Shown piece by piece: positions 25,397 to 36,975 of a stretch of DNA of 64,000 bases. Position 1 is the stretch's first letter; each line of letters begins with the position of its first letter. Origin of the DNA: Rothia nasimurium. Its GTDB lineage: Bacteria > Actinomycetota > Actinomycetes > Actinomycetales > Micrococcaceae. The notes under the pieces are model-generated. The model ran no database searches and was not told where the DNA came from. It was given only the letters and a program-made list of their open reading frames with translations. The translations under genes and the position numbers were made by a program. Location of the stretch: contig NZ_CAKMTD010000008.1 in assembly GCF_928391935.1 (NCBI RefSeq), positions 39,110 to 103,109 of the forward strand, given 5' to 3'.

Positions 25397-27340
25397 ATGA
25401 AAACCTCAGCGCGTCCCCACCGTACCCTGCCCATGCCCCTCTGGCTCCAAGGCACCGTCGAACTAGCCCTTGTCGCCCTCGCCTCCTACCTGACCGTCGC
25501 CCTCATCCTGGCGGCCATCTGGTACACCAACGGCTTCAACACCGCCAACCTGGCCGGCGCAATCTCAGTTGCAGGCCACCTCTGGCTCCTAGTCCACGGG
25601 GTGCCCCTCCACCTGGAAATCCCCGAGCAGGCAGGAATGGCCGCCATCTCCGGCACCATGAGCTTCGTACCGCTGGGGCTCACCCTCATCCCCCTAGCCC
25701 TCTGCTACCGGGCCGGACGCCGCCTGGCAAGGGCCAGCTACGAGGGCCAGTTCTGGCAGCCCTTCGCAGGGGGCCTAGCCGCCTACGCCCTCGTCGGGGC
25801 CGGAATTAGCCTGCTCTCAGCCGGGGAATTCCTCACCACCTCCCCCCTCCTAGCGGCCCTGGCCCCCCTCTGGGTGGCCGCCCTTGGAATCCTGGCCGGT
25901 GGCTACGCTGAATCCCGCTCCCTCGCAGCCATGATTGGGGTCAATGCCGCTGACTGGGTCAAAAACTTTAGCCAATACTCCCGCTGGGCTGGCTCCTACG
26001 CCTGGGCCCTGGTGCGCTCAGCCGTGGTGGGCCTGCTCGCCTACACGGCAGGGGGAGCCCTGCTCCTGGCCGGTAGCCTCTTCTGGCACTGGGACGACGT
26101 GGTAGCCCTCTACCAGACCCTCCACGCCGGGGCTGTGGGCGGGGCCGCCCTGACCCTGCTCCAGCTGGGCCTGCTCGTTAACCTGGTGGTTTTTGCAATG
26201 TCCTGGAGCTCCGGGGCGGGCTTCGCCCTGGGGGAGGGCACCCGGGTAGACCTCACCGGCACCGAGGTGGGCGTCATGCCCTCCTTCCCAATCCTGGGGG
26301 CCCTACCGCACGCCACCGAACCCTGGGGGTATGCGGCCCTAGCCGTGCCTGTCCTGGCCGGAGCTGTGGGGGGCTGGTGGTTCTTCAGGGAGGGCGAGAA
26401 CCATTTTGATGAATGGATGAGCCTGAAAATCCGTTTCCGCTGGATCTCCTGGCCCCTATCAACCCTGGGGTACGGGGTGCTGACCCTGGTTCCGGTCTTC
26501 CTGGTGACCCTGGTCGTGGGCTGGATGGCTGGTGGCTCCCTGGGCGTAGGCCGGTTTACCAGCCTGGGCCCTGACCCCCTCTTCTTTGCGGTCTTTTCGG
26601 CTTTCCTCCTGGCGGTAGGGGCCATGCTGGGGTTGGGCGCTGCCCACCTGCTGGTGCGCGACACCTCGGGGGAGCTAGAACGCTTTGCCGACCAGCCTGC
26701 AACCCGCGCTGAGAGGAAGGCCGCCCGTGAGGCTGCCCGGGCTGAGGTTCGGGCCGCCCGCGCCGCCCGGAAAGCGGAGAAGGGCCAGAAAGCGAAGAAG
26801 GGCAAGCAGGCCGGGGCTGCGACCGATGGGTCTGTTGCCGATGGGGCTGCGACCGACGGGACTACGACCGACGGGTCTGGGGCGGCAGAAACTGGGCTGG
26901 CCGACGACACCGCCGAAGGTGCTCCTGAGCCCGGCACCGGCCACCTGAGCCTGGTGGCAGAAGCGGGCGAAGACACTCCGGAGACAGACAAGGAAGAAAG
27001 CCTTGACTCGGGTGAGGAGGCGACCCCGGGCGAGGGAAGTGCTGAGGGGAGCGCCGAGGAACAGGTAGTGGCCGACGTCGAAGCTGCAGGCCAGGAGGCC
27101 GACGACGAGGCCCCCAGCACCCCGGCTGAGGACGAAGGAGCAGAAACCCCCGAGGGACACCTGCCGGAAGACTCAGATCAGGATGCTGCCGGGGACGAGG
27201 CCGCCCCTAACGTGCCTGCCCAGCCCTTCCGCCCCGTCGTCAAGCGCCCCAAATCCCTGCGGGCCCGTCGCCAAAAGCGCCTGGAAGAACTAGCCGACCA
27301 GGCCAAGGAGGCCGAGCGCCCCCACTCGGACGAAGCCTAG
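25397..27340 (+). CDS. DUF6350 (PerM-like) membrane protein
   Basis: Integral membrane protein of the DUF6350 family, which in actinobacteria sits beside purN/purH; no biochemical function is established. The first about 430 of 647 residues contain 10-11 hydrophobic helices (e.g. LTPLLRWGP-free; VELALVALASYLTVALILAAI near the start in two parts, then LPHATEPWGYAALAVPVLAG). The last 210 residues are a charged, disordered tail: Ala/Arg/Lys-rich around 445-475, then short TDGSVADGAATDG repeats, then acidic Glu/Asp/Ala, ending in a basic RRQKRLEELADQ segment. The ATG has AAAGGGA upstream. It precedes purN, with one minus-strand gene between. Confidence 0.82.
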   Translation: MKTSARPHRTLPMPLWLQGTVELALVALASYLTVALILAAIWYTNGFNTANLAGAISVAGHLWLLVHGVPLHLEIPEQAGMAAISGTMSFVPLGLTLIPLALCYRAGRRLARASYEGQFWQPFAGGLAAYALVGAGISLLSAGEFLTTSPLLAALAPLWVAALGILAGGYAESRSLAAMIGVNAADWVKNFSQYSRWAGSYAWALVRSAVVGLLAYTAGGALLLAGSLFWHWDDVVALYQTLHAGAVGGAALTLLQLGLLVNLVVFAMSWSSGAGFALGEGTRVDLTGTEVGVMPSFPILGALPHATEPWGYAALAVPVLAGAVGGWWFFREGENHFDEWMSLKIRFRWISWPLSTLGYGVLTLVPVFLVTLVVGWMAGGSLGVGRFTSLGPDPLFFAVFSAFLLAVGAMLGLGAAHLLVRDTSGELERFADQPATRAERKAAREAARAEVRAARAARKAEKGQKAKKGKQAGAATDGSVADGAATDGTTTDGSGAAETGLADDTAEGAPEPGTGHLSLVAEAGEDTPETDKEESLDSGEEATPGEGSAEGSAEEQVVADVEAAGQEADDEAPSTPAEDEGAETPEGHLPEDSDQDAAGDEAAPNVPAQPFRPVVKRPKSLRARRQKRLEELADQAKEAERPHSDEA

Positions 27341-27373
27341 CCCCACCACCGGGGCGGGCTTGGGGATGGGGGC

Positions 27374-27787
27374 CTACTGGCCCATCAGGCTCTTCATCAG
27401 CCCGTCGCTCATCTGCACACTGCACTGCTCTTGCCGTTCAAGGGTCAGGGCATTCTGCAGGCAGTCAGCGTAGGCGGCCGTCGCCTCCGCAAAAATCAGC
27501 TGCAGGCCGGCAGATAACATCAGGAACAGCGCCCACAGGGCCACCATAACCATCAGCAGAATCGAAAAAGCCGGGAACTTAGCCTGGGCCATCTTCACCA
27601 GGGTAGTAATCGCGAACCCCACGGTGATCGCGCCCAAGAGCAGGGTGGCAACAGCGGCCACACCCGGAAAATAGCCCGTCCCCAGGCAGACCACCAGCAC
27701 CAGAAAAGTAGACCGCGACCACACCTTAACATTCTCAAGGGTCTGGGCGGAGGGGCCAGGCGTCAGGGAGCGAGGGGAATCAGACAT
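27374..27787 (-). CDS. Hypothetical small membrane protein (3 TM)
   Basis: A 137-residue protein with three hydrophobic segments: STFLVLVVCLGTGYFPGVAA, VATLLLGAITVGFAITTLV and ILLMVMVALWALFLMLSAG. A C-terminal region with two cysteines (ADCLQNALTLERQEQCSVQ) would lie outside the membrane. The ATG at 27787 has AGGGG upstream. It sits alone on the minus strand between the DUF6350 gene and purN. I recognise no family; similar small membrane proteins occur at this place in related actinobacteria. Confidence 0.7.
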   Translation of the reverse strand: MSDSPRSLTPGPSAQTLENVKVWSRSTFLVLVVCLGTGYFPGVAAVATLLLGAITVGFAITTLVKMAQAKFPAFSILLMVMVALWALFLMLSAGLQLIFAEATAAYADCLQNALTLERQEQCSVQMSDGLMKSLMGQ

Positions 27788-27942
27788 ACCCCTACTCTAC
27801 CGCCCCGGTAGCAGGCCCACGACCCAGCACCAGGGGTAGGACGCCCCCGCCCCACCCTGGCACCGGCCCAGGGGCAGGGCGGGTATCTCAGGATAAAAAC
27901 AAACCCAACCTCAAAGGTGACCTGTGCGATAGACTGGTATTC

Positions 27943-28521
27943 ATGCGCATTGTGGTGATGGTGTCAGGCTCTGGCACGAATTTACAGTCCATTCTTGATT
28001 CTGTGGCTACCGGTGACCTTGACGTGACCGTGCTGGCTGTAGGTGCCGATAAACCCTGCCTGGGAATCGACCGGGCAGAGAAGGCAGGAATCGAAACCTT
28101 CCTGGTGGAACCCAAGGCCTACCCGGACCGCGAAGCCTGGAACCGGGCCCTGGAAGAAAAAATTGCCAGCTACCAGCCCGACTACATCATCTTCGCAGGC
28201 TTCATGCGGATCGTTGATTCCCAGCTGGTAGACCGCTTCAAAGACCGAATCGTCAACACCCACCCGGCCCTCCTGCCCTCCTTCCCCGGGGCGCACGGCG
28301 TCCGCGACGCCCTGGCCCACGGCGTGAAAGTCACCGGCCTCACCGTCCACCTGGTTGATTCAGGGGTTGATACCGGCCCGATCCTGGCCCAGGCCGCCGT
28401 TGACGTTCTGGACGGCGACACCGAAGCAACCCTCCACGAACGCATCAAGGTCAAGGAGCGAGTGCTGCTGGTTGAGACTATCTCCCGTCTCGCCCAAAAC
28501 CTCAAGGGCCCAAAAGCCTAA
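27943..28521 (+). CDS. purN: Phosphoribosylglycinamide formyltransferase (GART)
   Basis: Transfers a formyl group from 10-formyl-THF to GAR in purine synthesis. The 192-residue protein shows VSGSGTNLQSILD (phosphate-binding loop), DYIIFAGFMRIV, and the active-site block NTHPALLPSFPGAHG with catalytic His. The VHLVDSGVDTGPILAQ segment carries the catalytic Asp. Length is normal. The folate cofactor is made by FolD and GlyA encoded about 4 kb downstream. The gap to purH (127 bases) contains a short hairpin (AGCCCC/GGGGCT). Confidence 0.97.
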   Translation: MRIVVMVSGSGTNLQSILDSVATGDLDVTVLAVGADKPCLGIDRAEKAGIETFLVEPKAYPDREAWNRALEEKIASYQPDYIIFAGFMRIVDSQLVDRFKDRIVNTHPALLPSFPGAHGVRDALAHGVKVTGLTVHLVDSGVDTGPILAQAAVDVLDGDTEATLHERIKVKERVLLVETISRLAQNLKGPKA

Positions 28522-28648
28522 CCCAAAAGTTTAGCCCCACACCTGGGGGCTGGGTCTAGGGTCGGGGCCTGAAAACAAGCGACTCACCCACGTTTACCCA
28601 CCTGCCGCCCACCCAGCGGGCTGGCACAAGCACAACGGAGAATAATCT

Positions 28649-30256
28649 GTGAGTCTCATTGAGCTCGACCGCGTCCCCCTCAAACGCGCCCTCATTTCTG
28701 TTTATGATAAGACCGGCCTGGAGGACCTTGCCAGGGGCCTGCATGAAGCCGGTGTCGCTATCGTTTCAACCGGCTCTACCGCCTCCACCATCGCCGCCGC
28801 GGGCGTCCCCGTCACCGAGGTCTCCGACATCACTGGCTTCCCCGAATGCCTAGAGGGCCGCGTCAAGACCCTGCACCCGCGCGTCCACGCCGGCATCCTG
28901 GCTGACCGCCGCAAGCAGGAGCACATCGACACCCTCAAGGACATGGAGATCGAGGCTTTCGACCTGGTTGTCGTCAACCTCTACCCCTTCGTTGAGACTG
29001 TAGCCTCCGGCGCCGACCAGGACGCCATCATCGAAAAGATCGACATCGGCGGCCCCTCCATGGTTCGTGCCGCCGCCAAGAACCACGACGCCGTAGCCAT
29101 CGTCGTCGACCCCGCCAAGTACGGCCAGGTCGTTGAAGCCGCCAAGGCAGGTGGCTTCAACCTGGCAGAACGCCGCCGCCTGGCGTCCGCCGCTTTCGCC
29201 CACACCGCCGCCTACGACACCGCCGTCGCCACCTGGACCGCAGCCCAGTTCGAGCAGGACGACGACGCCAACTACTGGCCCCCCTTCGCTGGACTCGCCT
29301 TCGAACGCTCCGAATCCCTGCGCTACGGCGAAAACCCCCACCAGGCAGGCGCCCTCTACGTCGACCCCGCCGCAACCCCCGGCATCGCCCAGGCAGAACT
29401 GCTCGGCGGCAAGGCCATGAGCTACAACAACTACGTCGACGGCGACGCCGCCCTACGCGCCGCCTACGACTTCGACGAACCCGCCGTCGCCATCATCAAG
29501 CACAACAACCCCTGCGGCATCGCCGTCGGCGCAGCAGACGCAGCCGACCCCATTGCCGACGCCCACGCCAAGGCCCACGCCTGCGACCCCCTCTCAGCCT
29601 ACGGCGGCGTCATCGCAGCCAACCGCGAAGTCACCGCAGCCATGGCAGAAACCGTCAAGGGCATCTTCACCGAGGTCATCATCGCCCCCTCCTACGCCCC
29701 CGAAGCCTTGGAAATCCTGCAGACCAAAAAGAACCTGCGCATCCTCCAGCTCCCGGAGGGCTTTGCCCGCGACACCATCGAATACCGCCAGGTCTCCGGC
29801 GGCGCCCTCTTCCAGGACGCCGACCGCCTGCACGCCGACGGTGACCGCGTGGAGAACTGGCAACTGGTTGCCGGTGAGGCCGCCGACGCAGCCACCCTCG
29901 CTGACCTTGAATTCGCCTGGAAGGCCCTGCGCTCTGCCAAGTCCAACGCCATCCTGCTCGCCAACGACGGAGCTGCCGTCGGCATCGGCATGGGCCAGGT
30001 CAACCGCGTAGACTCCTGCCGCCTCTCCGTCGAACGGGCCAACACCCTGGCTGAGGGGGCAGAACGCGCCCGCGGTTCTGTGGCCGCCTCAGACGCCTTC
30101 TTCCCCTTCGCCGATGGCCTGCAGGTCCTGCTGGATGCTGGCGTCCGCGCTGTTGTGCAGCCCGGTGGCTCCATCCGTGATGAAGAGGTCATTGCCGCTG
30201 CCCAGGAGGCAGGCGTGACCATGTACTTCACCGGAAGCCGTCACTTCTTCCACTAA
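28649..30256 (+). CDS. purH: Bifunctional AICAR transformylase/IMP cyclohydrolase
   Basis: Last two steps of IMP synthesis. The 535-residue protein has the MGS-like cyclohydrolase domain at the N-terminus ([56 protein letters not shown]). The transformylase domain follows ([30 protein letters not shown], the Lys-His KHNNPCGIA). The C-terminal [21 protein letters not shown] and [11 protein letters not shown] end is canonical. GTG start with GGAGAA upstream. It ends at a strong bidirectional terminator. Confidence 0.98.
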   Translation: MSLIELDRVPLKRALISVYDKTGLEDLARGLHEAGVAIVSTGSTASTIAAAGVPVTEVSDITGFPECLEGRVKTLHPRVHAGILADRRKQEHIDTLKDMEIEAFDLVVVNLYPFVETVASGADQDAIIEKIDIGGPSMVRAAAKNHDAVAIVVDPAKYGQVVEAAKAGGFNLAERRRLASAAFAHTAAYDTAVATWTAAQFEQDDDANYWPPFAGLAFERSESLRYGENPHQAGALYVDPAATPGIAQAELLGGKAMSYNNYVDGDAALRAAYDFDEPAVAIIKHNNPCGIAVGAADAADPIADAHAKAHACDPLSAYGGVIAANREVTAAMAETVKGIFTEVIIAPSYAPEALEILQTKKNLRILQLPEGFARDTIEYRQVSGGALFQDADRLHADGDRVENWQLVAGEAADAATLADLEFAWKALRSAKSNAILLANDGAAVGIGMGQVNRVDSCRLSVERANTLAEGAERARGSVAASDAFFPFADGLQVLLDAGVRAVVQPGGSIRDEEVIAAAQEAGVTMYFTGSRHFFH

Positions 30257-30268
30257 AGAGCCCATATA

Positions 30269-30312
30269 CTAAAGGCCCTTCCTGCATGAGGCAGGAAGGG
30301 CCTTTTAGTTTT
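30269..30312. terminator. Strong terminator between purH and the VWA gene
   Basis: CTAAAGGCCCTTCCTGC (30269-30285) pairs with GCAGGAAGGGCCTTTTAG (30291-30308) and is followed by TTTT. On the minus strand the A-rich left arm gives a T-tract, so it probably ends both convergent transcripts. Confidence 0.9.
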
Positions 30313-30318
30313 GAGGGG

Positions 30319-32046
30319 TTACTGGCCTTCAGCCGGGGCTTCTTCTGCACCTGCTGCCGCCGCTTCTGCTGCGCCGGTGAGAGCCTGGGAGAAGATGTCT
30401 TGAATATCGGTGGGGGCTTCTGCCAGGTGGGCTTCACCGCCGACGCTTTGGGCAATGGTGTTCAAAGCATTCATGTCGGCGTCTGTTGAGATGCCAATGA
30501 AGATGAAGACCACGGGGTTAGCAGGATCCTGCTCAGCCTGAATGGTTGAAATGAGGTCTTCTTGGCTAATGGAGTTGCCGTCGGTGTTCTGGCCGTCGGT
30601 CAGAATAATGACGGAGTTCACCGACCCGGGGACATAGTTTTCCTTAGCTGAGCGGAAGGCAGCCAGCGTGGTGTCATAGAGGGCAGTTTGGGCATCGGGG
30701 TGGATGGTGCCTGCAATCGCTGTGCCTGCCTCTTGAATCAGCTGGCGCTGGGTTTTGCCTTCAACTTCTTCTTCAAGGCCGCGGACGGGGACGAGCTCCT
30801 GGTAATCAGAGAGGCTACCGTCGGCTTGGGTGAGGTCGCGGGAGAACTTCCAGAGACCCATGGAGTCTCGGGCGGGGAAGAGCTGGGATCCTTGGAGGAT
30901 GGAGTCGACGGTGATGTCGATGCGGTTGTGTTCGGTTCCGGGGACGGTGGTCAGCATGGAACCGGAGGCGTCAAGGACGACCAGGGCGTTGAGGGGGGCG
31001 GACTGGAGGGAGTAGGCCGTCCAGATCTGGGTGAGGACGTCCTGGTTGCTGGGGGTCAGGGCGGTGTAGTCGCCCAGGGCCCCGGTGACGCCGTCGCTGG
31101 AGCCGTCGGCGGCGCGGAGGCCAGCGGCAGCCAGGGCGGCCTTGCCGTCGTCGCTTGCCAGGTAGCTGGTGATCTGCTTGGCTGCGTTGTCGATGGTGGT
31201 GTTGTTGCTGGTGGAGGTCTGGTAGAGGGGGTAGTTCAGGGTGAAGGAGGTATCTGCGGGGAAGGTTGCGGTCAGCCCTGAATCTGTGTGCTGGGCGGTG
31301 TAGGCGGCGTAGTCGGCCTCGGTGACGATGGCGGCGTTCTTGTCTCCGGCATCGACGGCGGCGAGGAGTTGGGCTGCGGTCTGGGCGGGTTCGGTGACAC
31401 CGATGGTTTGGGCCCGCTTGGAGGTGCTGGCCAGTAGGTCGTCTACGCTGACGGTTCCGGCCCCGGCCTCGGAGATGCCGCTGAGGATGGCGGCGAAAGC
31501 GGCCGGGTCAGCCTTGGGGTCGCCCATGGAGATAGTGTCGTTGTTGAGGGCGGCCTGCCAGGTGTCGGCTGTGGTGTCGGCTTCAGATACGAGGACGGCC
31601 GGGGTTTGGGCCAGGGAGCTGGCGAGGGGGGTGAGGCCCATGTCAGCCTGGCTCATGGCCAGCTCGGCGCGGGCGGTGGAGTCGGGGATCCACAGGTTGG
31701 TGTTTGAGGCCCCGGATGCTACTTCGGTGAGGATGTCGCCGGCGGTCTTGCTGGTGTCAATGTCGAGGGTGACGCAGGTTTCTTCGTCCACGGGCATGGT
31801 TTTGAGTGCTTCAGCCATGGGGGCGGTGGTGGTCACCGTTACTGACTGGGTGGTGGAGCAGGCGGCGGGGACGGCCTGGCCGCTGGTGGTTGAGGGGGTC
31901 TTGGCGCCGCCGGTGATATTGAGGACGGCAATGGTGCCACCGGTAAGCAGGACGATAGCGGCTGCGCCGGTTGCAATCCATTTACGGCTAGCCTTTTTCT
32001 GCTTTTCGAGGCGTTCCTGGCGGCGGGATTTAGTGGTGGTCACCAT
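30319..32046 (-). CDS. Membrane-anchored substrate-binding + VWA domain protein
   Basis: Cell-surface protein of 575 residues from the ATG at 32046 (AGGGAAGAG upstream; an upstream in-frame ATG at 32130 lacks a ribosome site). A basic cytoplasmic tail and one transmembrane helix (about 24-45: WIATGAAAIVLLTGGTIAVL) are followed by an exported periplasmic-binding-like domain (about 75-345; QSVTVTTTAPMAEAL, NLWIPDSTA). A von Willebrand factor A domain follows (about 365-545), with the MIDAS motif DASGS in NALVVLDASGSM and later IILTDGQN. The C-terminus is Ala/Glu-rich. This fusion occurs in actinobacteria as an adhesin-like or chelatase-like surface protein; its ligand is unknown. Confidence 0.85.
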   Translation of the reverse strand: MVTTTKSRRQERLEKQKKASRKWIATGAAAIVLLTGGTIAVLNITGGAKTPSTTSGQAVPAACSTTQSVTVTTTAPMAEALKTMPVDEETCVTLDIDTSKTAGDILTEVASGASNTNLWIPDSTARAELAMSQADMGLTPLASSLAQTPAVLVSEADTTADTWQAALNNDTISMGDPKADPAAFAAILSGISEAGAGTVSVDDLLASTSKRAQTIGVTEPAQTAAQLLAAVDAGDKNAAIVTEADYAAYTAQHTDSGLTATFPADTSFTLNYPLYQTSTSNNTTIDNAAKQITSYLASDDGKAALAAAGLRAADGSSDGVTGALGDYTALTPSNQDVLTQIWTAYSLQSAPLNALVVLDASGSMLTTVPGTEHNRIDITVDSILQGSQLFPARDSMGLWKFSRDLTQADGSLSDYQELVPVRGLEEEVEGKTQRQLIQEAGTAIAGTIHPDAQTALYDTTLAAFRSAKENYVPGSVNSVIILTDGQNTDGNSISQEDLISTIQAEQDPANPVVFIFIGISTDADMNALNTIAQSVGGEAHLAEAPTDIQDIFSQALTGAAEAAAAGAEEAPAEGQ

Positions 32047-32419
32047 GGGGCTTCTCTTCCCTCTATCTTTGGGTGGGGTTAGCTGCTCTGGGTGGGAGCA
32101 GGCGAGTGGGTTCGCCCAATAGTTTACCAAGGACGGCCAGAGCGCCAGAACCCGGTATTGGCAGCCGATATGACGGTGGGGGAGGGGTAGGGCCGGACGG
32201 CGGGCACCTGGCCGGGTGCCCGCCGTCCGCGTAACCTCGCCGGGGCAGGAAGAAAAACCGTCTCATATAGGTAGTAGGAACTACACCTGGCGTCGCAGGT
32301 CACATACACTGGTAAGAGTTAGGGGGCAGGCTAGGCTCCCTTTGCCCATCACGTCATCTTCTGTATTCCCTCATACAGCTAATCCAGAAGAAACTGATTA
32401 CCCAACTCAAGGAAGTGGC

Positions 32420-33703
32420 ATGACCAACCTTTCACCCAACGTCACCAACCTGCCCCTGGCCGAGGTCGACCCCGAGGTCGCTGAAGCTATCAAGCAGGAG
32501 CAGGACCGCCAGCAGAACACCCTCGAAATGATTGCCTCAGAGAACTTCGCCCCCCGTGCGGTGCTTGAAGCTCAGGGCTCTGTTCTGACCAACAAGTACG
32601 CCGAAGGTTACCCCGGCCGCCGCTACTACGGCGGCTGCGAATTTGTTGACGTGGTGGAGCAGCTGGCTATCGATCGCGCCAAGGCCCTCTTCGGTGCTGA
32701 CCACGCCAATGTGCAGCCCCACTCCGGTGCCCAGGCCAACAACGCCGTCATGCACGCCCTGCTGACCCCCGGTGACAAGATCATGGGCCTCTCCCTGGCC
32801 CACGGTGGCCACCTGACCCACGGTATGAAGCTCAACGTCTCAGGCAAGCTCTACGAGGTTGTTGCCTACGGTGTGGACGAAGAAACCGGTCGCGTCAACA
32901 TGGACGAGGTTCGCGAGCTGGCCCTGGCTGAGAAGCCCAAGGTCATTATCGCCGGCTGGTCAGCCTACACCCGTCAGCTGGACTTCGCCGCCTTCCGCGC
33001 TATCGCCGATGAAATCGGTGCCTACCTCTGGGTCGATATGGCTCACTTCGCTGGCCTGGTTGCAGCTGGCTTGCACCCCAACCCCGTCCCCCACGCCCAC
33101 GTGGTGTCCTCCACCGTCCACAAGACCCTGGCAGGCCCCCGCTCAGGTTTCATCATGTGCGTTGAAGACCTGAAGAAGAAGATCGACTCGGCTGTCTTCC
33201 CTGGCCAGCAGGGCGGCCCCCTCATGCACGCTATCGCCGGTAAGGCTACCGCCTTCAAGATCGCTGCGTCCGACATGTTCAAGGACCGCCAGGCCCGCAC
33301 CCTGGAAGGCGCCAAGATCCTGGCTGACCGCCTGAACCAGGCCGACATGGCAGAAGCCGGCGTTAAGGTTATCTCCGGCGGCACCGACGTTCACCTGGTC
33401 CTGGTTGACCTGCGCGACGCCGACATCAACGGCCGTGAGGCAGAAGACCTGCTGCACGAAGCCGGTATCACCGTCAACCGCAACGCAGTGCCCAACGACC
33501 CCCGCCCGCCCATGGTCACCTCCGGCCTGCGCATCGGCACCCCCGCCCTAGCCACCCGTGGCTTCGACGCCGCTGCCTTCACCGAGGTCGCCGACATCAT
33601 CGCCGAAACCCTCAAGCCCGGCGTCGACGTCGCAGCCCAGCGCCAGCGCGTCACCGCCCTGTGCGAGAAGTTCCCCCTCTACTCCGGCATCGAGGAATGG
33701 TAA
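32420..33703 (+). CDS. glyA: Serine hydroxymethyltransferase
   Basis: PLP enzyme converting serine and THF to glycine and 5,10-methylene-THF. The 427-residue protein has the SHMT landmarks [42 protein letters not shown] and [16 protein letters not shown]. The PLP-lysine block [18 protein letters not shown] is also clear. The ATG at 32420 is supported by AAGGAAG just upstream and by family length; an in-frame codon at 32216 would add 68 unrelated residues. folD follows 2 bases after the stop, so the two one-carbon enzymes are coupled. Confidence 0.98.
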   Translation: MTNLSPNVTNLPLAEVDPEVAEAIKQEQDRQQNTLEMIASENFAPRAVLEAQGSVLTNKYAEGYPGRRYYGGCEFVDVVEQLAIDRAKALFGADHANVQPHSGAQANNAVMHALLTPGDKIMGLSLAHGGHLTHGMKLNVSGKLYEVVAYGVDEETGRVNMDEVRELALAEKPKVIIAGWSAYTRQLDFAAFRAIADEIGAYLWVDMAHFAGLVAAGLHPNPVPHAHVVSSTVHKTLAGPRSGFIMCVEDLKKKIDSAVFPGQQGGPLMHAIAGKATAFKIAASDMFKDRQARTLEGAKILADRLNQADMAEAGVKVISGGTDVHLVLVDLRDADINGREAEDLLHEAGITVNRNAVPNDPRPPMVTSGLRIGTPALATRGFDAAAFTEVADIIAETLKPGVDVAAQRQRVTALCEKFPLYSGIEEW

Positions 33704-33705
33704 AC

Positions 33706-34584
33706 ATGCCCCAGATTCTTGACGGGGTGGCAACCGCCGCCCAAATCAAAAAAGAACTCGCCGAGCGCGTCGTCGCCCTGAAAGAAAAGGGCGTCACCCC
33801 CGGCCTAGCCACCGTGCTGGTCGGCGACGACCCCGCCTCCCGCTCCTACGTGGGCGGTAAGCACCGCGACTGCGAAGAGGTCGGTATCGCCTCCATCAAG
33901 GTAGAACTTCCTGCCACCATCACCCAGGAAGAACTCGAAGCCGAGCTGGAGAAGCTGAACAATGACCCGGCCTGCACCGGCTACATCGTCCAGCTGCCCC
34001 TGCCCAAGCACATCGACACCAACCGAATCCTTGAGAAGATTGCCCCCGAAAAGGACGCCGACGGCCTGCACCCCATGAACCTGGGCCGCCTCGTCCTTAA
34101 CGTGGGTGAACCCCTGAACTCGCCCCTGCCCTGCACCCCCAACGGGGTCATTGAGCTGGTAGAGCGTCACGGTATCTCCTGGAAGGGCAAGAAGGTTGCT
34201 GTGCTGGGCCGCGGTATCACCGTGGGCCGCCCCCTGGGCCTGCTACTGACCCGCAAGGACGTCAACTCCACCGCCACCCTGGTTCACACCGGCACCGAGG
34301 ACGTTGCTGCCGCCCTGCGCGAGGCTGACATCATCGTCGCTGCCGTGGGCGTTGCCCACGCCGTGAAGGCTGATCAGGTCAAGGACGGCGCTATCCTGCT
34401 CGACGTTGGTGTCTCCCGCATTGAGGACGCAGAAACCGGCAAGAAGAAGCTGACCGGCGACATCTCACCCGAGGCTGCTGCCAAGTCCAGCTGGTACTCA
34501 CCCAACCCCGGCGGCGTCGGCCCCATGACCCGCGCCATGCTGCTGGTCAACGTGGTTGAAACCGCTGAACGCCAGGCTGCCTAA
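33706..34584 (+). CDS. folD: Methylene-THF dehydrogenase/cyclohydrolase FolD
   Basis: Converts the 5,10-methylene-THF made by GlyA to 10-formyl-THF, which PurN and PurH consume. The 292-residue protein contains [17 protein letters not shown] (with catalytic Lys), [17 protein letters not shown], the [14 protein letters not shown] block and the NADP-binding [17 protein letters not shown]. It ends with [17 protein letters not shown]. The ATG at 33706 is 2 bases after the glyA stop; further upstream starts overlap glyA. A strong terminator follows. Confidence 0.98.
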   Translation: MPQILDGVATAAQIKKELAERVVALKEKGVTPGLATVLVGDDPASRSYVGGKHRDCEEVGIASIKVELPATITQEELEAELEKLNNDPACTGYIVQLPLPKHIDTNRILEKIAPEKDADGLHPMNLGRLVLNVGEPLNSPLPCTPNGVIELVERHGISWKGKKVAVLGRGITVGRPLGLLLTRKDVNSTATLVHTGTEDVAAALREADIIVAAVGVAHAVKADQVKDGAILLDVGVSRIEDAETGKKKLTGDISPEAAAKSSWYSPNPGGVGPMTRAMLLVNVVETAERQAA

Positions 34585-34599
34585 CTCCTTCACGAAGAG

Positions 34600-34634
34600 C
34601 GCCGCACCCCACAGATCGGGGTGCGGCGTTTTTT
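34600..34634. terminator. Terminator after folD
   Basis: CGCCGCACCCC (34600-34610) pairs perfectly with GGGGTGCGGCG (34618-34628), followed by six T. It overlaps the end of the convergent GntR gene by two bases. Confidence 0.93.
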
Positions 34635-35343
34635 ATCTCGTGAGCTCAAGTTCGTAGTCGTAGCGGTCGCCCCGGTAGAGCGTCACCGTGTTCTCGACGG
34701 GTAGGCCCCGGCCCGTCCGTCCGATCTTCTCAACGCGGAGGGCAGCTGCGCCCAGTGGTACCTCAAGGTGGTTAGCTTCTGACTGGGTGAGGTTGGTAGC
34801 TAGGACTGAGACTGTGGCAGATTCAACCTGATAGCCAGAAGCCCGCATCTGGGCATCGAGAGAGAGGGACTGCTCCGGTTCCATTTGAGAGAAGGCCTCG
34901 GGCAGGAAGTAGGCGGTTTCGAGGGCGATAGGGGAGCCGTCCGCCTGCCGCAATCTCTGGATTTCTATCACCTTGGCCCCGGGTTCTAAGTTCAGTACTC
35001 TTTGCACGTGCAGGGGCGCTTCGATGAGATGGCACACCAGGGTGAGGGTATGGGGGCGGTGGCCTCGTACCGTCATGTCCTCGGTGAAGGAACGGAGGGA
35101 CGGCAGCTTCACCAGATCTTGCTGGGGGGCGACGAAGGTACCTGACCCTTGCACGTTATAAATCAGCTTACGGTCGATGAGCTCACGCAGGGCCCGGCGC
35201 ACGGTATCGCGGGAGACCTCAAATTCTTCCTGGAGTTGCCGTTCGGTGGGCAGAAGCGTGTTTGCCTCGGCCTTGGCAAGGTACTTTTCGTTGATGAGGC
35301 TAGCAACCATGTGATATTTGGTTTCGCGCGATGTGAGCTTCAT
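34633..35343 (-). CDS. GntR/HutC-family transcriptional regulator (UTRA domain)
   Basis: Ligand-responsive repressor, 236 residues from the ATG at 35343 (a GTG two codons earlier is possible). The winged helix is at about residues 5-75 (LLPTERQLQEEFEVSRDTVRRALRELIDRKLIYNVQGSGTF). The UTRA effector domain occupies about 90-235 (HRPHTLTLVCHLIEAP, LRQADGSPIALETAYF, ending TLYRGDRYDYELEL). Relatives respond to sugar phosphates, amino acids or fatty acids. The adjacent divergent gene is a small membrane protein with no obvious ligand link, so the target is unknown. Confidence 0.9.
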   Translation of the reverse strand: MKLTSRETKYHMVASLINEKYLAKAEANTLLPTERQLQEEFEVSRDTVRRALRELIDRKLIYNVQGSGTFVAPQQDLVKLPSLRSFTEDMTVRGHRPHTLTLVCHLIEAPLHVQRVLNLEPGAKVIEIQRLRQADGSPIALETAYFLPEAFSQMEPEQSLSLDAQMRASGYQVESATVSVLATNLTQSEANHLEVPLGAAALRVEKIGRTGRGLPVENTVTLYRGDRYDYELELTR

Positions 35344-35406
35344 AGTCACCCACTTTACGCCCTGCAGGGCAAGAGGTATCAGAGGGCCCTGAAAATCTTT
35401 GACATA

Positions 35407-36953
<1,547 letters not shown>

Positions 36954-36975
36954 GCCCTGATCCCCGGTTCAGAGC

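Noticed and set aside
26110..27120. 336-codon minus-strand open frame over the DUF6350 gene
   Set aside because: Shadow of the low-complexity tail; composition is extreme Ser/Pro/Ala.
32216..32419. N-terminal extension of GlyA
   Set aside because: 68 extra residues unrelated to SHMT; AAGGAAG supports the ATG at 32420.
32216..32419. Riboswitch ahead of glyA
   Set aside because: No recognisable glycine, SAM or THF aptamer core could be traced.
35149..35406. Upstream extension of the 2-TM protein into the GntR gene
   Set aside because: Hydrophilic shadow sequence overlapping a conserved regulator; the ATG at 35407 gives a sensible protein.
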